From Pseudalkalibacillus sp052246725 (GTDB lineage Bacteria; Bacillota; Bacilli; Bacillales; Fictibacillaceae): DNA of 64,000 nucleotides. The stretch is taken from assembly GCA_052246725.1 (NCBI GenBank), contig JBQQCL010000016.1, one strand, 5' to 3'. Position 1 is the stretch's first letter. Every line of letters begins with the position of its first letter. The position numbers and the translations under genes are program-made. The notes beneath the pieces are model-generated. The model had not been told where the DNA came from. It worked only from the letters and a program-made list of their open reading frames with translations, and ran no database searches. Positions 25,355-35,231 of the stretch are shown here, one piece after another.

Positions 25355-25882
25355 ATGAAAAAACGACAACGGTTAATCATGCGTTCAGTCATATTGGTTG
25401 TTATTGCCCTTGCCCTGGGATATACACTCTATAACACCGTTTTCAATGACAAAAAGGAACCTGTCCAAGCTGGAGATACAGCACCGAATTTTGTCCTGAA
25501 AGATTTAAAAGGTAATGAAGTAGAGTTGGAAGATTATAAAGGGAAGGGCGTTTTCTTGAATTTCTGGGGTACATATTGTCCACCATGCGAGAAAGAAATG
25601 CCTGCCATCCAACGGCAGTATGACAAATATAAAGATCAGGGTGTAGTTGTCCTGGCAGTTGATATCGCAGAGCCGAAGTTTACGGTGGAAAAGTTCGCGA
25701 ACAGATTGAATCTGACGTTTCCGATTCTTTTGGATCAGCAACGTGAAGTTGTAGATGAATATGGGGTTGGAAACTTACCTGCCACCTATTTGATCAGTCC
25801 GGAAGGTAAAGTGATCGATAAAATCACGGGTGAGCTGAACGATACTCTGGTACGCAACTACATGGAAAAAATCAAGCCATAA
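25355..25882 (+). CDS. resA: Thiol-disulfide oxidoreductase ResA
   Basis: Membrane-anchored extracytoplasmic thioredoxin-like protein that reduces the haem-binding cysteines of apocytochrome c. N-terminal anchor at residues about 10-28; active site Cys75-Pro-Pro-Cys78 in FWGTYCPPCEKEMP (B. subtilis has CEPC). 175 aa. First gene of resABC(DE). Confidence 0.94.
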   Translation: MKKRQRLIMRSVILVVIALALGYTLYNTVFNDKKEPVQAGDTAPNFVLKDLKGNEVELEDYKGKGVFLNFWGTYCPPCEKEMPAIQRQYDKYKDQGVVVLAVDIAEPKFTVEKFANRLNLTFPILLDQQREVVDEYGVGNLPATYLISPEGKVIDKITGELNDTLVRNYMEKIKP

Positions 25883-25894
25883 TGGGGTGTTCAA

Positions 25895-27520
25895 ATGGAA
25901 AAGATTAAGTGCGATTGCGGCCATCTGAATCCCTACGGAACGATCATTTGTGAAGCTTGTGGTAAGCCGATTCAAGAAGAATCACCAGATAAGCTCTTGA
26001 ACATGAGATACGAAGGGACAGCACGACGTTCGCAAACCTACAATACGAATGCTGTCGATAAAATATGGAATTTCTTCTCGAGTGTAAAAGTTGGGGTATG
26101 GCTGATCGTCATCACCCTGATTGCTTCTGCTGTCGGGACGATTTTCCCGCAACAGATGTATATCCCGCCTGCTGAGGCAGTAAATCCTGCAGCATATTAT
26201 GAAAAGGAATATGGATTTCTAGGAGAACTCTATTATGTATTAGGGTTCCATAACCTATACAGTTCTTGGTGGTTCGTCCTTTTGCTAGGTTTGATCGGTG
26301 TATCCATTACGGTCGCAAGTATTGACCGTGGGATTCCGCTTTTTCGTTCACTTCGAAACCAGCGGGTCACAAAACACGATAACTTCCTTAAAAAACAAAG
26401 GATGTTCGCTGTAACAAAGCGACCAGAAGACGAAGAACAATTCATGGAAGAAGTCCTATTCAGATTGAAAGAAAAACGCTATCGTGTCCGGAGAGAGGGT
26501 AATAGTATCCTGGCCGAAAAAGGGCGTTTTTCCAGATGGGGTCCATATGTGAATCATATCGGATTGATTATCTTCTTATTAGGAGCTATGCTCAGAATCG
26601 TACCTGGTATGTATTTGGATGAAGATATGTGGATTCGCGAAGGTGAGACGAAAGCGATCAAAGGTACGGATCAAGAATATTATTTGAAACACGATAAATT
26701 CACATATGAAGTCTATGATAACAAAGAAGAAAGATTCTCTGATGCTTTGAATCGAGTACAGCAGCCAGTACCGAAAAACTATCAGAGTGATGTTGTCCTT
26801 TATAAAGCCAGTGAAAAACTACCGGGTGCAAAGCCTGATCTTTCTAAGGTCAAAGACTATGCGATTCAAGTCAATAAACCGCTTGATTTTGATGGGTATT
26901 CACTCTACCAAGTGGACTATCGACAAGAAATGAGTGCAATGCATTTCCAATTACAAGAATCTGAAACAGATGAGAAGATCGGTTCATTTTCAGTCGATTT
27001 ACAGGAACCAAAAGACGAGTATGATCTCGGCAATGGGAATCGTGTAGAGTTACAAGGCTATTATCCTGATTTTTATTTTGATTCAGAGACGAAAAAACCA
27101 TCAACGAAAACGAATACACCGAACAATCCAGCGTTCATTTTCAAAATGTTCACACCTGAAAAACCAGACGGCGAAGTTGCCTTCATCGCGATCCGTCAGA
27201 ACCTTGATCCTTCTGGTGAGAATCAATATAAGATTGCTTTTGACGGTGTCGACACAGAGTTCATCACAGGGTTGACCGTGAAGAAGGATTATACACTTCC
27301 TATCATTTTGATCGGTGGAATCATCTTCATGCTCGGGGTAGTCCAAGGTTTATATTGGAATCATCGCCGTGTATGGCTGAAAGTGAAGGATGAAGAGATT
27401 TGGATGGCAGCTCATACGAATAAAAACTGGCACGGGATAAAACGTGAACTTGATGATATCACTTCGAAACTTGAGATGGATAAGCTAAACGATCAACAAG
27501 AACAGCAGGAAAAAGCATAG
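25895..27520 (+). CDS. resB: Cytochrome c biogenesis protein ResB
   Basis: System II cytochrome c synthase subunit. Membrane protein of 541 aa with helices near residues 65-85, 120-140, 205-225 and close to the C terminus, and a large extracytoplasmic loop between the last two. The N terminus carries a four-cysteine zinc-ribbon pattern (CDCG...CEACG). Works with ResC in haem delivery and ligation. Twelve nt after resA. Confidence 0.93.
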   Translation: MEKIKCDCGHLNPYGTIICEACGKPIQEESPDKLLNMRYEGTARRSQTYNTNAVDKIWNFFSSVKVGVWLIVITLIASAVGTIFPQQMYIPPAEAVNPAAYYEKEYGFLGELYYVLGFHNLYSSWWFVLLLGLIGVSITVASIDRGIPLFRSLRNQRVTKHDNFLKKQRMFAVTKRPEDEEQFMEEVLFRLKEKRYRVRREGNSILAEKGRFSRWGPYVNHIGLIIFLLGAMLRIVPGMYLDEDMWIREGETKAIKGTDQEYYLKHDKFTYEVYDNKEERFSDALNRVQQPVPKNYQSDVVLYKASEKLPGAKPDLSKVKDYAIQVNKPLDFDGYSLYQVDYRQEMSAMHFQLQESETDEKIGSFSVDLQEPKDEYDLGNGNRVELQGYYPDFYFDSETKKPSTKTNTPNNPAFIFKMFTPEKPDGEVAFIAIRQNLDPSGENQYKIAFDGVDTEFITGLTVKKDYTLPIILIGGIIFMLGVVQGLYWNHRRVWLKVKDEEIWMAAHTNKNWHGIKRELDDITSKLEMDKLNDQQEQQEKA

Positions 27521-27535
27521 AAAGGAGGAACTCAA

Positions 27536-28723
27536 ATGGCACAATTAAGCAGTACCTTATTATATATTGCATTTTTCATTTATTTTGTCGCTACCATTTT
27601 CTTTGTCGTTTCAATGACCGTCAAGCAAAGTGAAGGGACGAAAGCAAATAAATGGGGAAAATGGGGCTACACCTTGTCTATTATCGGATTTGCAAGTCAG
27701 CTCGGTTATTTCATCACCCGGTGGATTGCTGCCGGTCATGCACCTGTAAGTAACTTATTCGAATTCACTACATTTTTCGGAATGATGATGGTCTTTGGTT
27801 TCATAATCATTTATGCGATTTATCATTTGAATGTGCTTGGCGTATTCGCTATGCCGATTGCATTACTTGTAATCGCCTATGCTAGTATGTTCCCAAGAGA
27901 AATTGAACCATTGATTCCTGCTCTTCAAAGTAACTGGTTGAAAATCCATGTGACGACAGCCGCTCTAGGGGAAGGAATTTTAGCGATCAGTTTTGTAGCA
28001 GGATTGATCTACCTGGTCGCTACGATCGACCAAAGCAAGGGATCGAAAAAAACAGGGTGGTTGGAATTTGTACTGTACACCCTGCTTAGTACGCTGGGTT
28101 ACATTCTGGTCTCTATCGGTTTTGGCGCTGCCGAGTATCATGTAACTTTCGAATGGGTAAATGAGAGCGAACAGCAGGCTGAACTTGTTTATAATATGCC
28201 AGCAATCGCTGGTCCGCATGATGGTGAGAAACTGACAGAGGGAGCATTTGGACCGCTTTTCGAAGCACCTGCATGGATGGAAGGCGTCGATGCACCGAAG
28301 AAATTGAATACATTCATCTGGGCATTGTTCTCCGGATTTATTCTTTACGTATTACTTAGATTGGCATTGAGGAAACGATTGGGAGCATCCTTGAAACCCT
28401 TACTGAAAAACATCAATACAGATCTGGTTGATGAAATAAGTTATCGTGCAATTGCAATCGGATTCCCTGTGTTTACATTGGGTGCCTTGATTTTTGCTAT
28501 GATATGGGCTCAGGCAGCTTGGACAAGGTTCTGGGGCTGGGATCCGAAGGAAGTATGGGCTTTGATTACTTTTCTTTTTTACGCTGCTTATCTCCATTTA
28601 AGACTTACAAGGGACTGGCATGGTGAAAAATCAGCATGGTTATGTGTGCTCGGTTTTGTGATCATCATGTTCAACTTGATAGCAGTAAATATCGTAATCG
28701 TAGGCTTGCATTCCTATGCTTAA
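27536..28723 (+). CDS. resC: Cytochrome c biogenesis protein ResC (CcsA family)
   Basis: Polytopic haem-handling protein of the system II cytochrome c synthase. The tryptophan-rich haem motif is FWGWDPKEVWALITF, with conserved histidines in external loops. 395 aa, about eight helices. AAAGGAGG precedes ATG 27536. A hairpin follows before resD. Confidence 0.94.
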   Translation: MAQLSSTLLYIAFFIYFVATIFFVVSMTVKQSEGTKANKWGKWGYTLSIIGFASQLGYFITRWIAAGHAPVSNLFEFTTFFGMMMVFGFIIIYAIYHLNVLGVFAMPIALLVIAYASMFPREIEPLIPALQSNWLKIHVTTAALGEGILAISFVAGLIYLVATIDQSKGSKKTGWLEFVLYTLLSTLGYILVSIGFGAAEYHVTFEWVNESEQQAELVYNMPAIAGPHDGEKLTEGAFGPLFEAPAWMEGVDAPKKLNTFIWALFSGFILYVLLRLALRKRLGASLKPLLKNINTDLVDEISYRAIAIGFPVFTLGALIFAMIWAQAAWTRFWGWDPKEVWALITFLFYAAYLHLRLTRDWHGEKSAWLCVLGFVIIMFNLIAVNIVIVGLHSYA

Positions 28724-28724
28724 C

Positions 28725-28755
28725 AGAAAACCTTCACGTTTCGTGGAGGTTTTCT
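28725..28755 (+). terminator. Hairpin between resC and resD
   Basis: GAAAACCTTCACG / TGGAGGTTTTC with a short T-stretch. It probably attenuates read-through and lets resDE be controlled separately. Confidence 0.7.
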
Positions 28756-28806
28756 TAGCAGTTGGAAAGAATATGTGGTATGTAAGAAGTAGGAGGTATG
28801 TGAATT

Positions 28807-29526
28807 ATGGAAAAAGAACAAAGAGTGCTTGTAGTTGATGATGAAGAACGGATCCGTAAACTGCTCCGTATGTATCTTGAACGGGAAAACTTCGCGGTTG
28901 TCGAAGCGGAAGATGGAGAAACAGCTTTGCAAGAAGCTAGTGAAGCAGAATTTGATATCATCTTGCTTGATCTGATGCTTCCAGAGATGGATGGAATTGA
29001 AGTTTGTGAAAAGCTGCGAAAGGAAAAAGCGACACCAATCATTATGCTGACTGCTAAAGGTGAGGAATCAAACCGTGTTCAAGGATTCGAAGCAGGTGCA
29101 GATGATTATGTAGTCAAACCATTTAGTCCAAGGGAAGTTGTGCTACGTGTGAAAGCGCTGTTAAGACGCTCAACTGCCACGAAATATTTACATACAGATA
29201 CAGTGAGCAAAGATGTCATCGTATTCCCGCATCTGACGATTGATAACGATGCGCATCGTGTGACGGCTGATGGAAAAGAAATCAGCCTTACGCCGAAAGA
29301 GTATGAGCTGCTCTTGTATCTCGCGAAGACACCAGACAAGGTATATGCCAGAGAACAGTTGTTGAAAGATGTCTGGAATTATGAATTCTTCGGTGACTTG
29401 CGTACAGTTGATACACATGTGAAGCGTCTACGTGAAAAGTTGAACCGGGTTTCACCTGATGCAGCTTCAATGATTTCTACTGTCTGGGGTGTTGGTTATA
29501 AATTCGAGGTAGAAGAAGAAGAATGA
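28807..29526 (+). CDS. resD: Response regulator ResD
   Basis: OmpR/PhoB-family response regulator controlling aerobic/anaerobic respiration genes. Receiver domain with phospho-acceptor Asp55 in LLDLMLPEMDG and Lys in MLTAKGEE; C-terminal winged helix ending TVWGVGYKFE. 239 aa. AGGAGG precedes ATG 28807. It overlaps resE by 4 nt. Confidence 0.95.
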   Translation: MEKEQRVLVVDDEERIRKLLRMYLERENFAVVEAEDGETALQEASEAEFDIILLDLMLPEMDGIEVCEKLRKEKATPIIMLTAKGEESNRVQGFEAGADDYVVKPFSPREVVLRVKALLRRSTATKYLHTDTVSKDVIVFPHLTIDNDAHRVTADGKEISLTPKEYELLLYLAKTPDKVYAREQLLKDVWNYEFFGDLRTVDTHVKRLREKLNRVSPDAASMISTVWGVGYKFEVEEEE

Positions 29527-31322
29527 TCTGGCGGAGTGTCGTAGGAAAGCTTTGGGGGACGATCCTACTACTCGTGTCTGTCGTCCTTTTCATTTTAACA
29601 GTTCTGTTAATGCAGTTTTTTGAGAATTTCATCGTCGACAATGCAAAAATGCAGTTGTCTCAGCTCGAAGACTCACTCGTGGAAATCATTCAAAGCGATC
29701 AGTCGTTTGATGAATCGAAAGATACGATTTCAAAACTAGTTGATGCGCATTCGAGTAATATCGTGATTCTAAGTGATCGTACACAGTTTTCCCATTCTTC
29801 CGATCAGACGCAATTATCTACGCTCCCTTATTCACTCTTCCGGGAGGACTCTAAATTATCTAAAGTTCTGAAGGATGGCGAAACAGTGATCGTTCAAGGC
29901 GACTTTCCAGTACGGAACGGGGCTCAGACGGAACAAAACGAGTTATTGATTGTCGGTAAGCCTGTCGAGCTTTCTGAAAATGAACATGGTGCAGTTTTCA
30001 TTTACCAATCCCTTGAACTGATTCAGGAAACCAATCAGCAAGCAAAGCAAATCATATTCTTATCTGCGGGAATCGCAATCATACTTACAACGATCTTTGC
30101 CTTTTTCTTATCCACACGGATCACTTCCCCCCTCAGACGTATGAGGGAAGCAGCATTAGAAGTAGCACAAGGGAAGTTCGATACGAAAGTGCCAATTCTG
30201 ACACATGATGAGATTGGTGAACTCGCCCTGTCATTCAATAGAATGGGCAGGAATTTGAAGAACAACATCAATGCATTAAGCCAAGAAAAAGAACAATTAT
30301 CAAGTATTTTGAGCAGCATGGCTGATGGTGTCATCACCTTCGATCGGAAAGGGAAGATCCTTGTTACCAATCCGCCTGCTGAACGGTTCATCCAGGCCTG
30401 GTATTATGAACAAGGAATGAAGGAGCGGAAAGGTGAGGAAGTACCTGAACAGATCAATGATTTATTCCGCAGTGTCGTAAATCTTGAACGCGAACAGATA
30501 ACGGAAATCGAGCTACAAGGCAGAAGTTGGGTCGTATTGATGACGCCGTTATACAATCAATCCAATGTTCGTGGTGCTGTAGCGGTTTTCCGGGACATGA
30601 CAGAAGAACGTCAGCATGATAAATTGCGGAAAGACTTCATCGCTAATGTCTCCCACGAGCTTAGAACGCCGATTTCGATGCTTCAAGGTTATAGTGAAGC
30701 AATCATTGATGATATTGCTGGTACTGAGCAAGAAAAGAAGGATATCGCACAAATCATCTATGATGAGTCGTTGCGTATGGGGCGTTTGGTTAATGAGCTT
30801 CTGGATCTTGCAAGAATGGAAGCAGGTCATGTATCTCTTGAAGTGATGGAAATCGATACTGGAGAATTCTTCAATAGGGTCGTAAATAAATTCCAGGGAC
30901 TCGCAAGGGAAAGGGAGATTACCGCTAAGTTGAACCTGCCTGATGAGAAAAGCATCATTGAGGCCGATGCAGATCGTTTGGAACAGGTGATGACGAATTT
31001 GATAGACAACGCCTTAAGGCATACGAAAGAAGGCGGGGAAGTATCTGTTGTTGTTACGCACCTTTCGGATGGAATTAACGTCGAGGTTAAAGATACTGGA
31101 TCAGGTATTCCGAAAGAGGATCTGCCATTTGTGTTCGAACGATTTTATAAGGCAGATAAAGCTCGTACAAGGGGCCGTTCTGGGACAGGTCTAGGACTTG
31201 CAATCGTAAAGAATATCGTTGATGCCCATGGTGGAAAAATATCCGTTCACAGTAAGATGGGCGAAGGGACGACATTTTCATTTTTCATTCCTCGAAAATT
31301 CGAGAATGAGAGTGTAACCTGA
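29523..31322 (+). CDS. resE: Sensor histidine kinase ResE
   Basis: Two membrane helices (residues about 10-32 and 170-195) bracket an extracytoplasmic sensor domain, followed by HAMP, PAS, HisKA with the phospho-acceptor in NVSHELRTP, and HATPase_c (N box MTNLIDNALRH, G box DTGSGIPKED, GTGLGLAIVK). 599 aa. It phosphorylates ResD. ATGA overlap with resD. Confidence 0.95.
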   Translation: MIWRSVVGKLWGTILLLVSVVLFILTVLLMQFFENFIVDNAKMQLSQLEDSLVEIIQSDQSFDESKDTISKLVDAHSSNIVILSDRTQFSHSSDQTQLSTLPYSLFREDSKLSKVLKDGETVIVQGDFPVRNGAQTEQNELLIVGKPVELSENEHGAVFIYQSLELIQETNQQAKQIIFLSAGIAIILTTIFAFFLSTRITSPLRRMREAALEVAQGKFDTKVPILTHDEIGELALSFNRMGRNLKNNINALSQEKEQLSSILSSMADGVITFDRKGKILVTNPPAERFIQAWYYEQGMKERKGEEVPEQINDLFRSVVNLEREQITEIELQGRSWVVLMTPLYNQSNVRGAVAVFRDMTEERQHDKLRKDFIANVSHELRTPISMLQGYSEAIIDDIAGTEQEKKDIAQIIYDESLRMGRLVNELLDLARMEAGHVSLEVMEIDTGEFFNRVVNKFQGLAREREITAKLNLPDEKSIIEADADRLEQVMTNLIDNALRHTKEGGEVSVVVTHLSDGINVEVKDTGSGIPKEDLPFVFERFYKADKARTRGRSGTGLGLAIVKNIVDAHGGKISVHSKMGEGTTFSFFIPRKFENESVT

Positions 31323-31521
31323 CGATAAATCTTGTTCCATGAGTAACAGAGAACAGGAAAGAGCCACTCCGGTGGTAATAGCGAGCGGAGGTACCAAAGA
31401 AAAGAAGCAGATTTCACAAAAGTTCAAACAATTACAATCGCATTAAATGCTACGGATTAAGTTATAAAAAACCACTTTCCTCCATACGATATTATCGTGT
31501 CTTGGCTTGTCCAAGACTCAG

Positions 31522-31527
31522 TATAAT
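31522..31527 (+). promoter_or_regulatory. Candidate -10 box before the M23 hydrolase gene
   Basis: TATAAT at 31522-31527, just after a perfect GTCTTGG/CCAAGAC hairpin. The -35 is unclear (TCTTGG at 31500-31505). The AGTGG...CCTCCA/TGGAGG pairing around it gives a terminator-like structure. Confidence 0.35.
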
Positions 31528-31548
31528 AGACTGTGGAGGTTTTTTTTT

Positions 31549-32238
31549 ATGAAAAAAGTACTATTATTGTCCGCGGGGGCATTTTTTGTTTTGTTTCTTA
31601 TCATGAATTCTGATAATGTATCAGCTAAGAGTTCCACAATTGAGGTGAAAATTGATGAAATCTGGGAATGGCCTGTCGATGGTGTTTTGACAGACCATTT
31701 TGGTACCCGACAAGGGACTCATTTCGGCATAGATATAGCTGCTGACGAAGGAACAGACATACGAGTAGTGGAAGATGGGACAGTAGGAAGATCCTATTAT
31801 TCAGATTCCTATGGAAATGTCATTTTCGTCAAACACTCGAATGGTTTGGAAACCGTTTATGCCCATATGAGTGAACGTTTTGTAGAAGAAGGTGAAAAGG
31901 TACAGAAGGGTTCTGTCATCGGTTTGATTGGCAATACTGGCAAATCGAGAGGGGATCATTTGCATTTTGAAGTGCATAAAGATGAATGGAATGTACATAA
32001 AACAAATGCAGTTGATCCACTTGCATTTCTTGGAGATCGCCAATTGGCTATCAATGTTGATGCACCGCATCTCGATGATACAGAGAAACTCACGATTACC
32101 ATCGCTGAGGGCGACACACTCTGGGCACTTTCACAAAAGTATGACATTTCGGTAATGGATTTGATGAAATGGAATAACCTTGATTCTGATTTGCTCGTCG
32201 TTGGACAAACATTAGTAATTAAGAAACAGATGACATAA
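31549..32238 (+). CDS. Secreted M23-family peptidase with LysM domain
   Basis: Signal peptide of about 26 residues (ends NVSA), then an M23/LytM zinc endopeptidase domain with THFGIDIA (His, Asp) and HLHFEVH (His-x-His), then one C-terminal LysM cell-wall-binding repeat (GDTLWALSQKYDISVMDLM). 229 aa; expected to cut peptidoglycan peptide cross-links. ATG 31549 has TGTGGAGG at 31532-31539, 9 nt upstream; an in-frame TTG at 31507 would place the signal peptide internally. The Shine-Dalgarno is part of a hairpin followed by eight Ts. Confidence 0.88.
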   Translation: MKKVLLLSAGAFFVLFLIMNSDNVSAKSSTIEVKIDEIWEWPVDGVLTDHFGTRQGTHFGIDIAADEGTDIRVVEDGTVGRSYYSDSYGNVIFVKHSNGLETVYAHMSERFVEEGEKVQKGSVIGLIGNTGKSRGDHLHFEVHKDEWNVHKTNAVDPLAFLGDRQLAINVDAPHLDDTEKLTITIAEGDTLWALSQKYDISVMDLMKWNNLDSDLLVVGQTLVIKKQMT

Positions 32239-32274
32239 TAATTGCAATATACTAGCGAGAGGGGAACGAAGAAA

Positions 32275-33087
32275 ATGAGGACAGATTATCATAACCATTT
32301 AGAAAAAGGGACATTGACTCTTGATTATCTCTCTAAATTCACTGAAAAAGCGAAAAAGGAAGGGATTGATCACTTCGGTATCTCGGAACATGCCTATCAC
32401 TTTTATCAGACTGCTGATATTTTATCTAATCCCTGGGTTGATGAGAGACGTTATTATGACATGGAGGATTATGTAGATCTGTTCCATCAGGCATGGAACA
32501 AGGATATAGACGTGAAAATGTCGATAGAAATGGATTACACCCCTGGTAAACACGAAGAAATGAAGCGATTTATCGATCAATACGATTTTGATTATGTCAT
32601 CGGCTCGATTCACTGGATAGATGATTTCGGAATTGACCTCTCTGAGTATAAGGAAGAATGGGATCGAAGGGACGTATTCGATGTTTACCGGCGATACTTT
32701 GATCAGGTTGTCACTTTGGCTGAATCCAACATGTTTGATATCCTGGGACATATCGATCTCGTGAAGATCTTCAATTATGTACCTGAGGACAATAATTTCC
32801 TCCTAGAACAATATGAACGTGCGACAGATGCATTGAAAGAGTCAAAGACTTGCATCGAGATCAGTACAGCCGGTCTGCGTAAACCAGTAAAACAAATGTA
32901 TCCACATGAGGATCTATTGAAGATGTGTCAGCGAAAAGGAATCCCAATCGTGTTGTCTTCCGATGCCCATTACCCTGAACATGTCGGATTTGCCTACGAT
33001 CGTGCCATCCAATTTGCAAAAGAAACAGGCTATACACATTTGATGACATTTGAAAAAGGAGAGCGAAAAGAAGTTCCGTTGAAGTAG
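32275..33087 (+). CDS. PHP-domain phosphoesterase (HisJ/histidinol-phosphatase-like)
   Basis: Metal-dependent PHP-family phosphatase with all ligand motifs: DYHNHLE, ISEHAYHF, SIEMDYT, GSIHWID, GHIDLVK and SSDAHYPEHVG. 270 aa, the size of HisJ-type histidinol phosphatases. No his genes are nearby, so the substrate is open. ATG 32275 with AGAGGGG at 32258-32264 is preferred over an upstream start. Confidence 0.82.
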   Translation: MRTDYHNHLEKGTLTLDYLSKFTEKAKKEGIDHFGISEHAYHFYQTADILSNPWVDERRYYDMEDYVDLFHQAWNKDIDVKMSIEMDYTPGKHEEMKRFIDQYDFDYVIGSIHWIDDFGIDLSEYKEEWDRRDVFDVYRRYFDQVVTLAESNMFDILGHIDLVKIFNYVPEDNNFLLEQYERATDALKESKTCIEISTAGLRKPVKQMYPHEDLLKMCQRKGIPIVLSSDAHYPEHVGFAYDRAIQFAKETGYTHLMTFEKGERKEVPLK

Positions 33088-33246
33088 GAGCTCTTACGTG
33101 ATTGTAGTTGTTTCGGTGTTGAGTTGGCGAGATATTGTTTCGTCGGCGTTGTTCTGTAGCGGTAGGAAAAATTTTCCTGATTGTAGATGCAATTCGGCTG
33201 TAAGCAGCACGATTTCCTCCGTTACAAGCCTAATTTGATCATAGAT

Positions 33247-33292
33247 AAAGGGGTTGGCTCTATGTAAGAGTCGACCCCATTTATTTTTACTC
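33247..33292. terminator. Terminator between the PHP gene and serA
   Basis: GGGGTTGGCTCT / AGAGTCGACCCC hairpin; T-rich on the plus side and TTTAT on the minus side, so it can serve both convergent genes. The stretch 33088-33246 shows nothing else recognisable. Confidence 0.8.
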
Positions 33293-34870
33293 CAACGACA
33301 TCGCCAGGAGAGTGGTGATGCCAGTATTTTCTTCCAGATCTTTTATCGTTTCGTTGTTGAGTGGTTCATCAAAAGTCAGTACCATGGCTGCGCCGCCACT
33401 GACTTCTTTACGCCCAACCTGCATCGTAGCGATATTCATCTGATGTCTTCCAAGTACTTCTCCAACTTTACCGATCACCCCAGGCTGGTCATTATGTGTG
33501 ATGAACAAGAGATGTCCTTTCGGAGTGAAATCGATATCGAATCCATTCAAATTGACAACTCTTCCACCAAGGCCAGGCAGCAAGGTCCCTTGAATGGATA
33601 CCATCTGATTTTCACCTACAACTTTCACATCGATCAGGCTGGAATAGCCGAAGGTTTCTGAAGCTTTCGTTTCTCCGTAAGTGATTCCCCTTTGTTTAGC
33701 AATCAGATTGGCATTGATAATATTGACAGGTTGATCGACTCTTGAATTGAGGAAACCTGACAGCACGCTTCTTGTGATTGACAAGGTTTCATGATCTGTA
33801 AGTTCACCTGAATAGGTTAATTGGACTTCTTTAATCGGGGTTTTAATGCATTGTGACAAAAATGTTCCTAGACGATTTCCCAATTCGATGAATGGGTGGA
33901 TGAAATCATGGACATCACGGGAAACGGCAGGATAATTCAATGCATTCCGGGCTGGATTTCCCTGTAATACGTTACATACATCCTCGCTGACTTGTTGGGC
34001 AACGTTGAATTGTGCTTCTGTGGTTGAAGCAGCAATATGAGGGGTTGCCACTACATTTGGATGTAAAAGCAAGGATTCATTGGCACATGGCTCTTCTGAA
34101 AAAACATCGAGTGCCGCTCCAGCAATGTGCCCTTCTTCTAATCCTTTAACGAGAGCTTCCTCATCAATGATTCCGCCACGTGCACAATTAAGGATATACA
34201 CCCCTTTTTTCATTGTTTTAATCGATTCTTCATTGATAAGGTTTTTCGTATCTTTATTTAAAGGAGTATGGACAGTGATAATGTCAGCATTCTCAAGCAG
34301 CTGATCCAATGTAACGAGCTCGACTTGGAGCTTCTTAGCCCGCTCTTTTGTTAAGAAAGGATCGAATACATTTATATCCATACCGAAGGAAAGTGCTCTT
34401 TTAGCGAGTTCCGAACCGATTTTTCCCATACCGATGATACCGAGGGTTTTTCCATGGACTTCATGACCTGTAAAAGCAGAACGCTTCCATTCAAGATTTC
34501 GTAATGATCGGTTCGCCTGGGGGATGTTACGCATTAAAGATAGCATCATCGCAAAGGTATGTTCAGCAGTCGAGATCGTGTTGCCATTTGGTGCGTTTAC
34601 GACGACGATCCCTTGTTCTGTCGCTGCGTCTAAGTCGATGTTGTCAATACCGACTCCAGCTCGTGCGATGATTTTGAGGTTTGACATTTCGTTGATGAGT
34701 TCCCGTGTGATTTTTGTAGCACTTCGCACAAGTATCGCGTCAATTTCCTTTCTCGAGGTTACTTCATCGATGTTCTTTTCAATAAGATTCATACCTGGCG
34801 TATTTACAAGCGGTTCCAACCCCGCTTTGCTAATTGGATCACTTATTACGATTTGAAACAAATTCTTCAC
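33287..34870 (-). CDS. serA: D-3-phosphoglycerate dehydrogenase SerA
   Basis: First committed enzyme of serine synthesis. N- and C-parts of the substrate domain flank the NAD-binding domain (GIIGMGKIGSELAKRA; catalytic region NCARGGIIDEEAL), then the ASB intervening domain and a C-terminal ACT domain (GVIGKVGEVLGRHQMNIATM). 527 aa from GTG 34870; TTG 34861, which would start MFQIVISD with a GGGGTGA ribosome-binding site, aligns better with the B. subtilis N terminus. Downstream of, and on the same strand as, the T-box-controlled MFS gene. Confidence 0.94.
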   Translation of the reverse strand: MKNLFQIVISDPISKAGLEPLVNTPGMNLIEKNIDEVTSRKEIDAILVRSATKITRELINEMSNLKIIARAGVGIDNIDLDAATEQGIVVVNAPNGNTISTAEHTFAMMLSLMRNIPQANRSLRNLEWKRSAFTGHEVHGKTLGIIGMGKIGSELAKRALSFGMDINVFDPFLTKERAKKLQVELVTLDQLLENADIITVHTPLNKDTKNLINEESIKTMKKGVYILNCARGGIIDEEALVKGLEEGHIAGAALDVFSEEPCANESLLLHPNVVATPHIAASTTEAQFNVAQQVSEDVCNVLQGNPARNALNYPAVSRDVHDFIHPFIELGNRLGTFLSQCIKTPIKEVQLTYSGELTDHETLSITRSVLSGFLNSRVDQPVNIINANLIAKQRGITYGETKASETFGYSSLIDVKVVGENQMVSIQGTLLPGLGGRVVNLNGFDIDFTPKGHLLFITHNDQPGVIGKVGEVLGRHQMNIATMQVGRKEVSGGAAMVLTFDEPLNNETIKDLEENTGITTLLAMSLE

Positions 34871-35062
34871 CCCATCTTCTATTATTAATTTCTGATTGTC
34901 CTATGGTTCACAATGTATGTCAACTGAAAATTTGTACAATTATAAAGTCTAGTAAATGGGTTAATGCGAGGGATAGGAGTTGGTTGCGCTTACATTGACA
35001 TTTAAAAGTCATCTGTGAATTCGAGTTTCCTCATGGTGAAGGGTATTCTCAGAAGACATAAA

Positions 35063-35090
35063 AAAGACCCGTGGTATAACTAACGGGTTG
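35063..35090 (-). terminator. Minus-strand terminator upstream of serA
   Basis: On the minus strand ACCCGT..ACGGGT is followed by CTTTTTT. It separates the MFS gene from serA and may end MFS transcription or act in a serA leader. Confidence 0.7.
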
Positions 35091-35183
35091 TGTTTTGGAG
35101 TACACATAGTACAATTCACACATGAAATCACATGCGTTTTTCTTGGAGTTATAAGGATTTAATTGAAAAAAGACCTCTAACTT

Positions 35184-35231
35184 CACACACCAATTCAAAT
35201 TGGATAAGAAATAATTTATGTAGGGTGTGTG
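35184..35231. repeat. Hairpin with CACACACC/GGTGTGTG arms
   Basis: Perfect 8-bp arms at 35184-35191 and 35224-35231 with an inner AATT-containing stem. Part of the gene-poor 34871-35523 interval, which holds this, the terminator at 35063 and the inverted repeat at 35341. A minus-strand 88-codon frame there has no ribosome-binding site or recognisable features. Confidence 0.45.

Noticed and set aside
31381..31398. GAGCGGAGGTACCAAA before the M23 hydrolase gene resembles the 5' block of the c-di-AMP (ydaO) riboswitch
   Set aside because: The other obligatory blocks (GGGTGAAT and the GTCAGCTAAC region) are missing in the next 160 nt. At most a decayed remnant.
31339..31446. 35-codon frame just after resE
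   Set aside because: No ribosome-binding site before ATG 31339 and no recognisable features.
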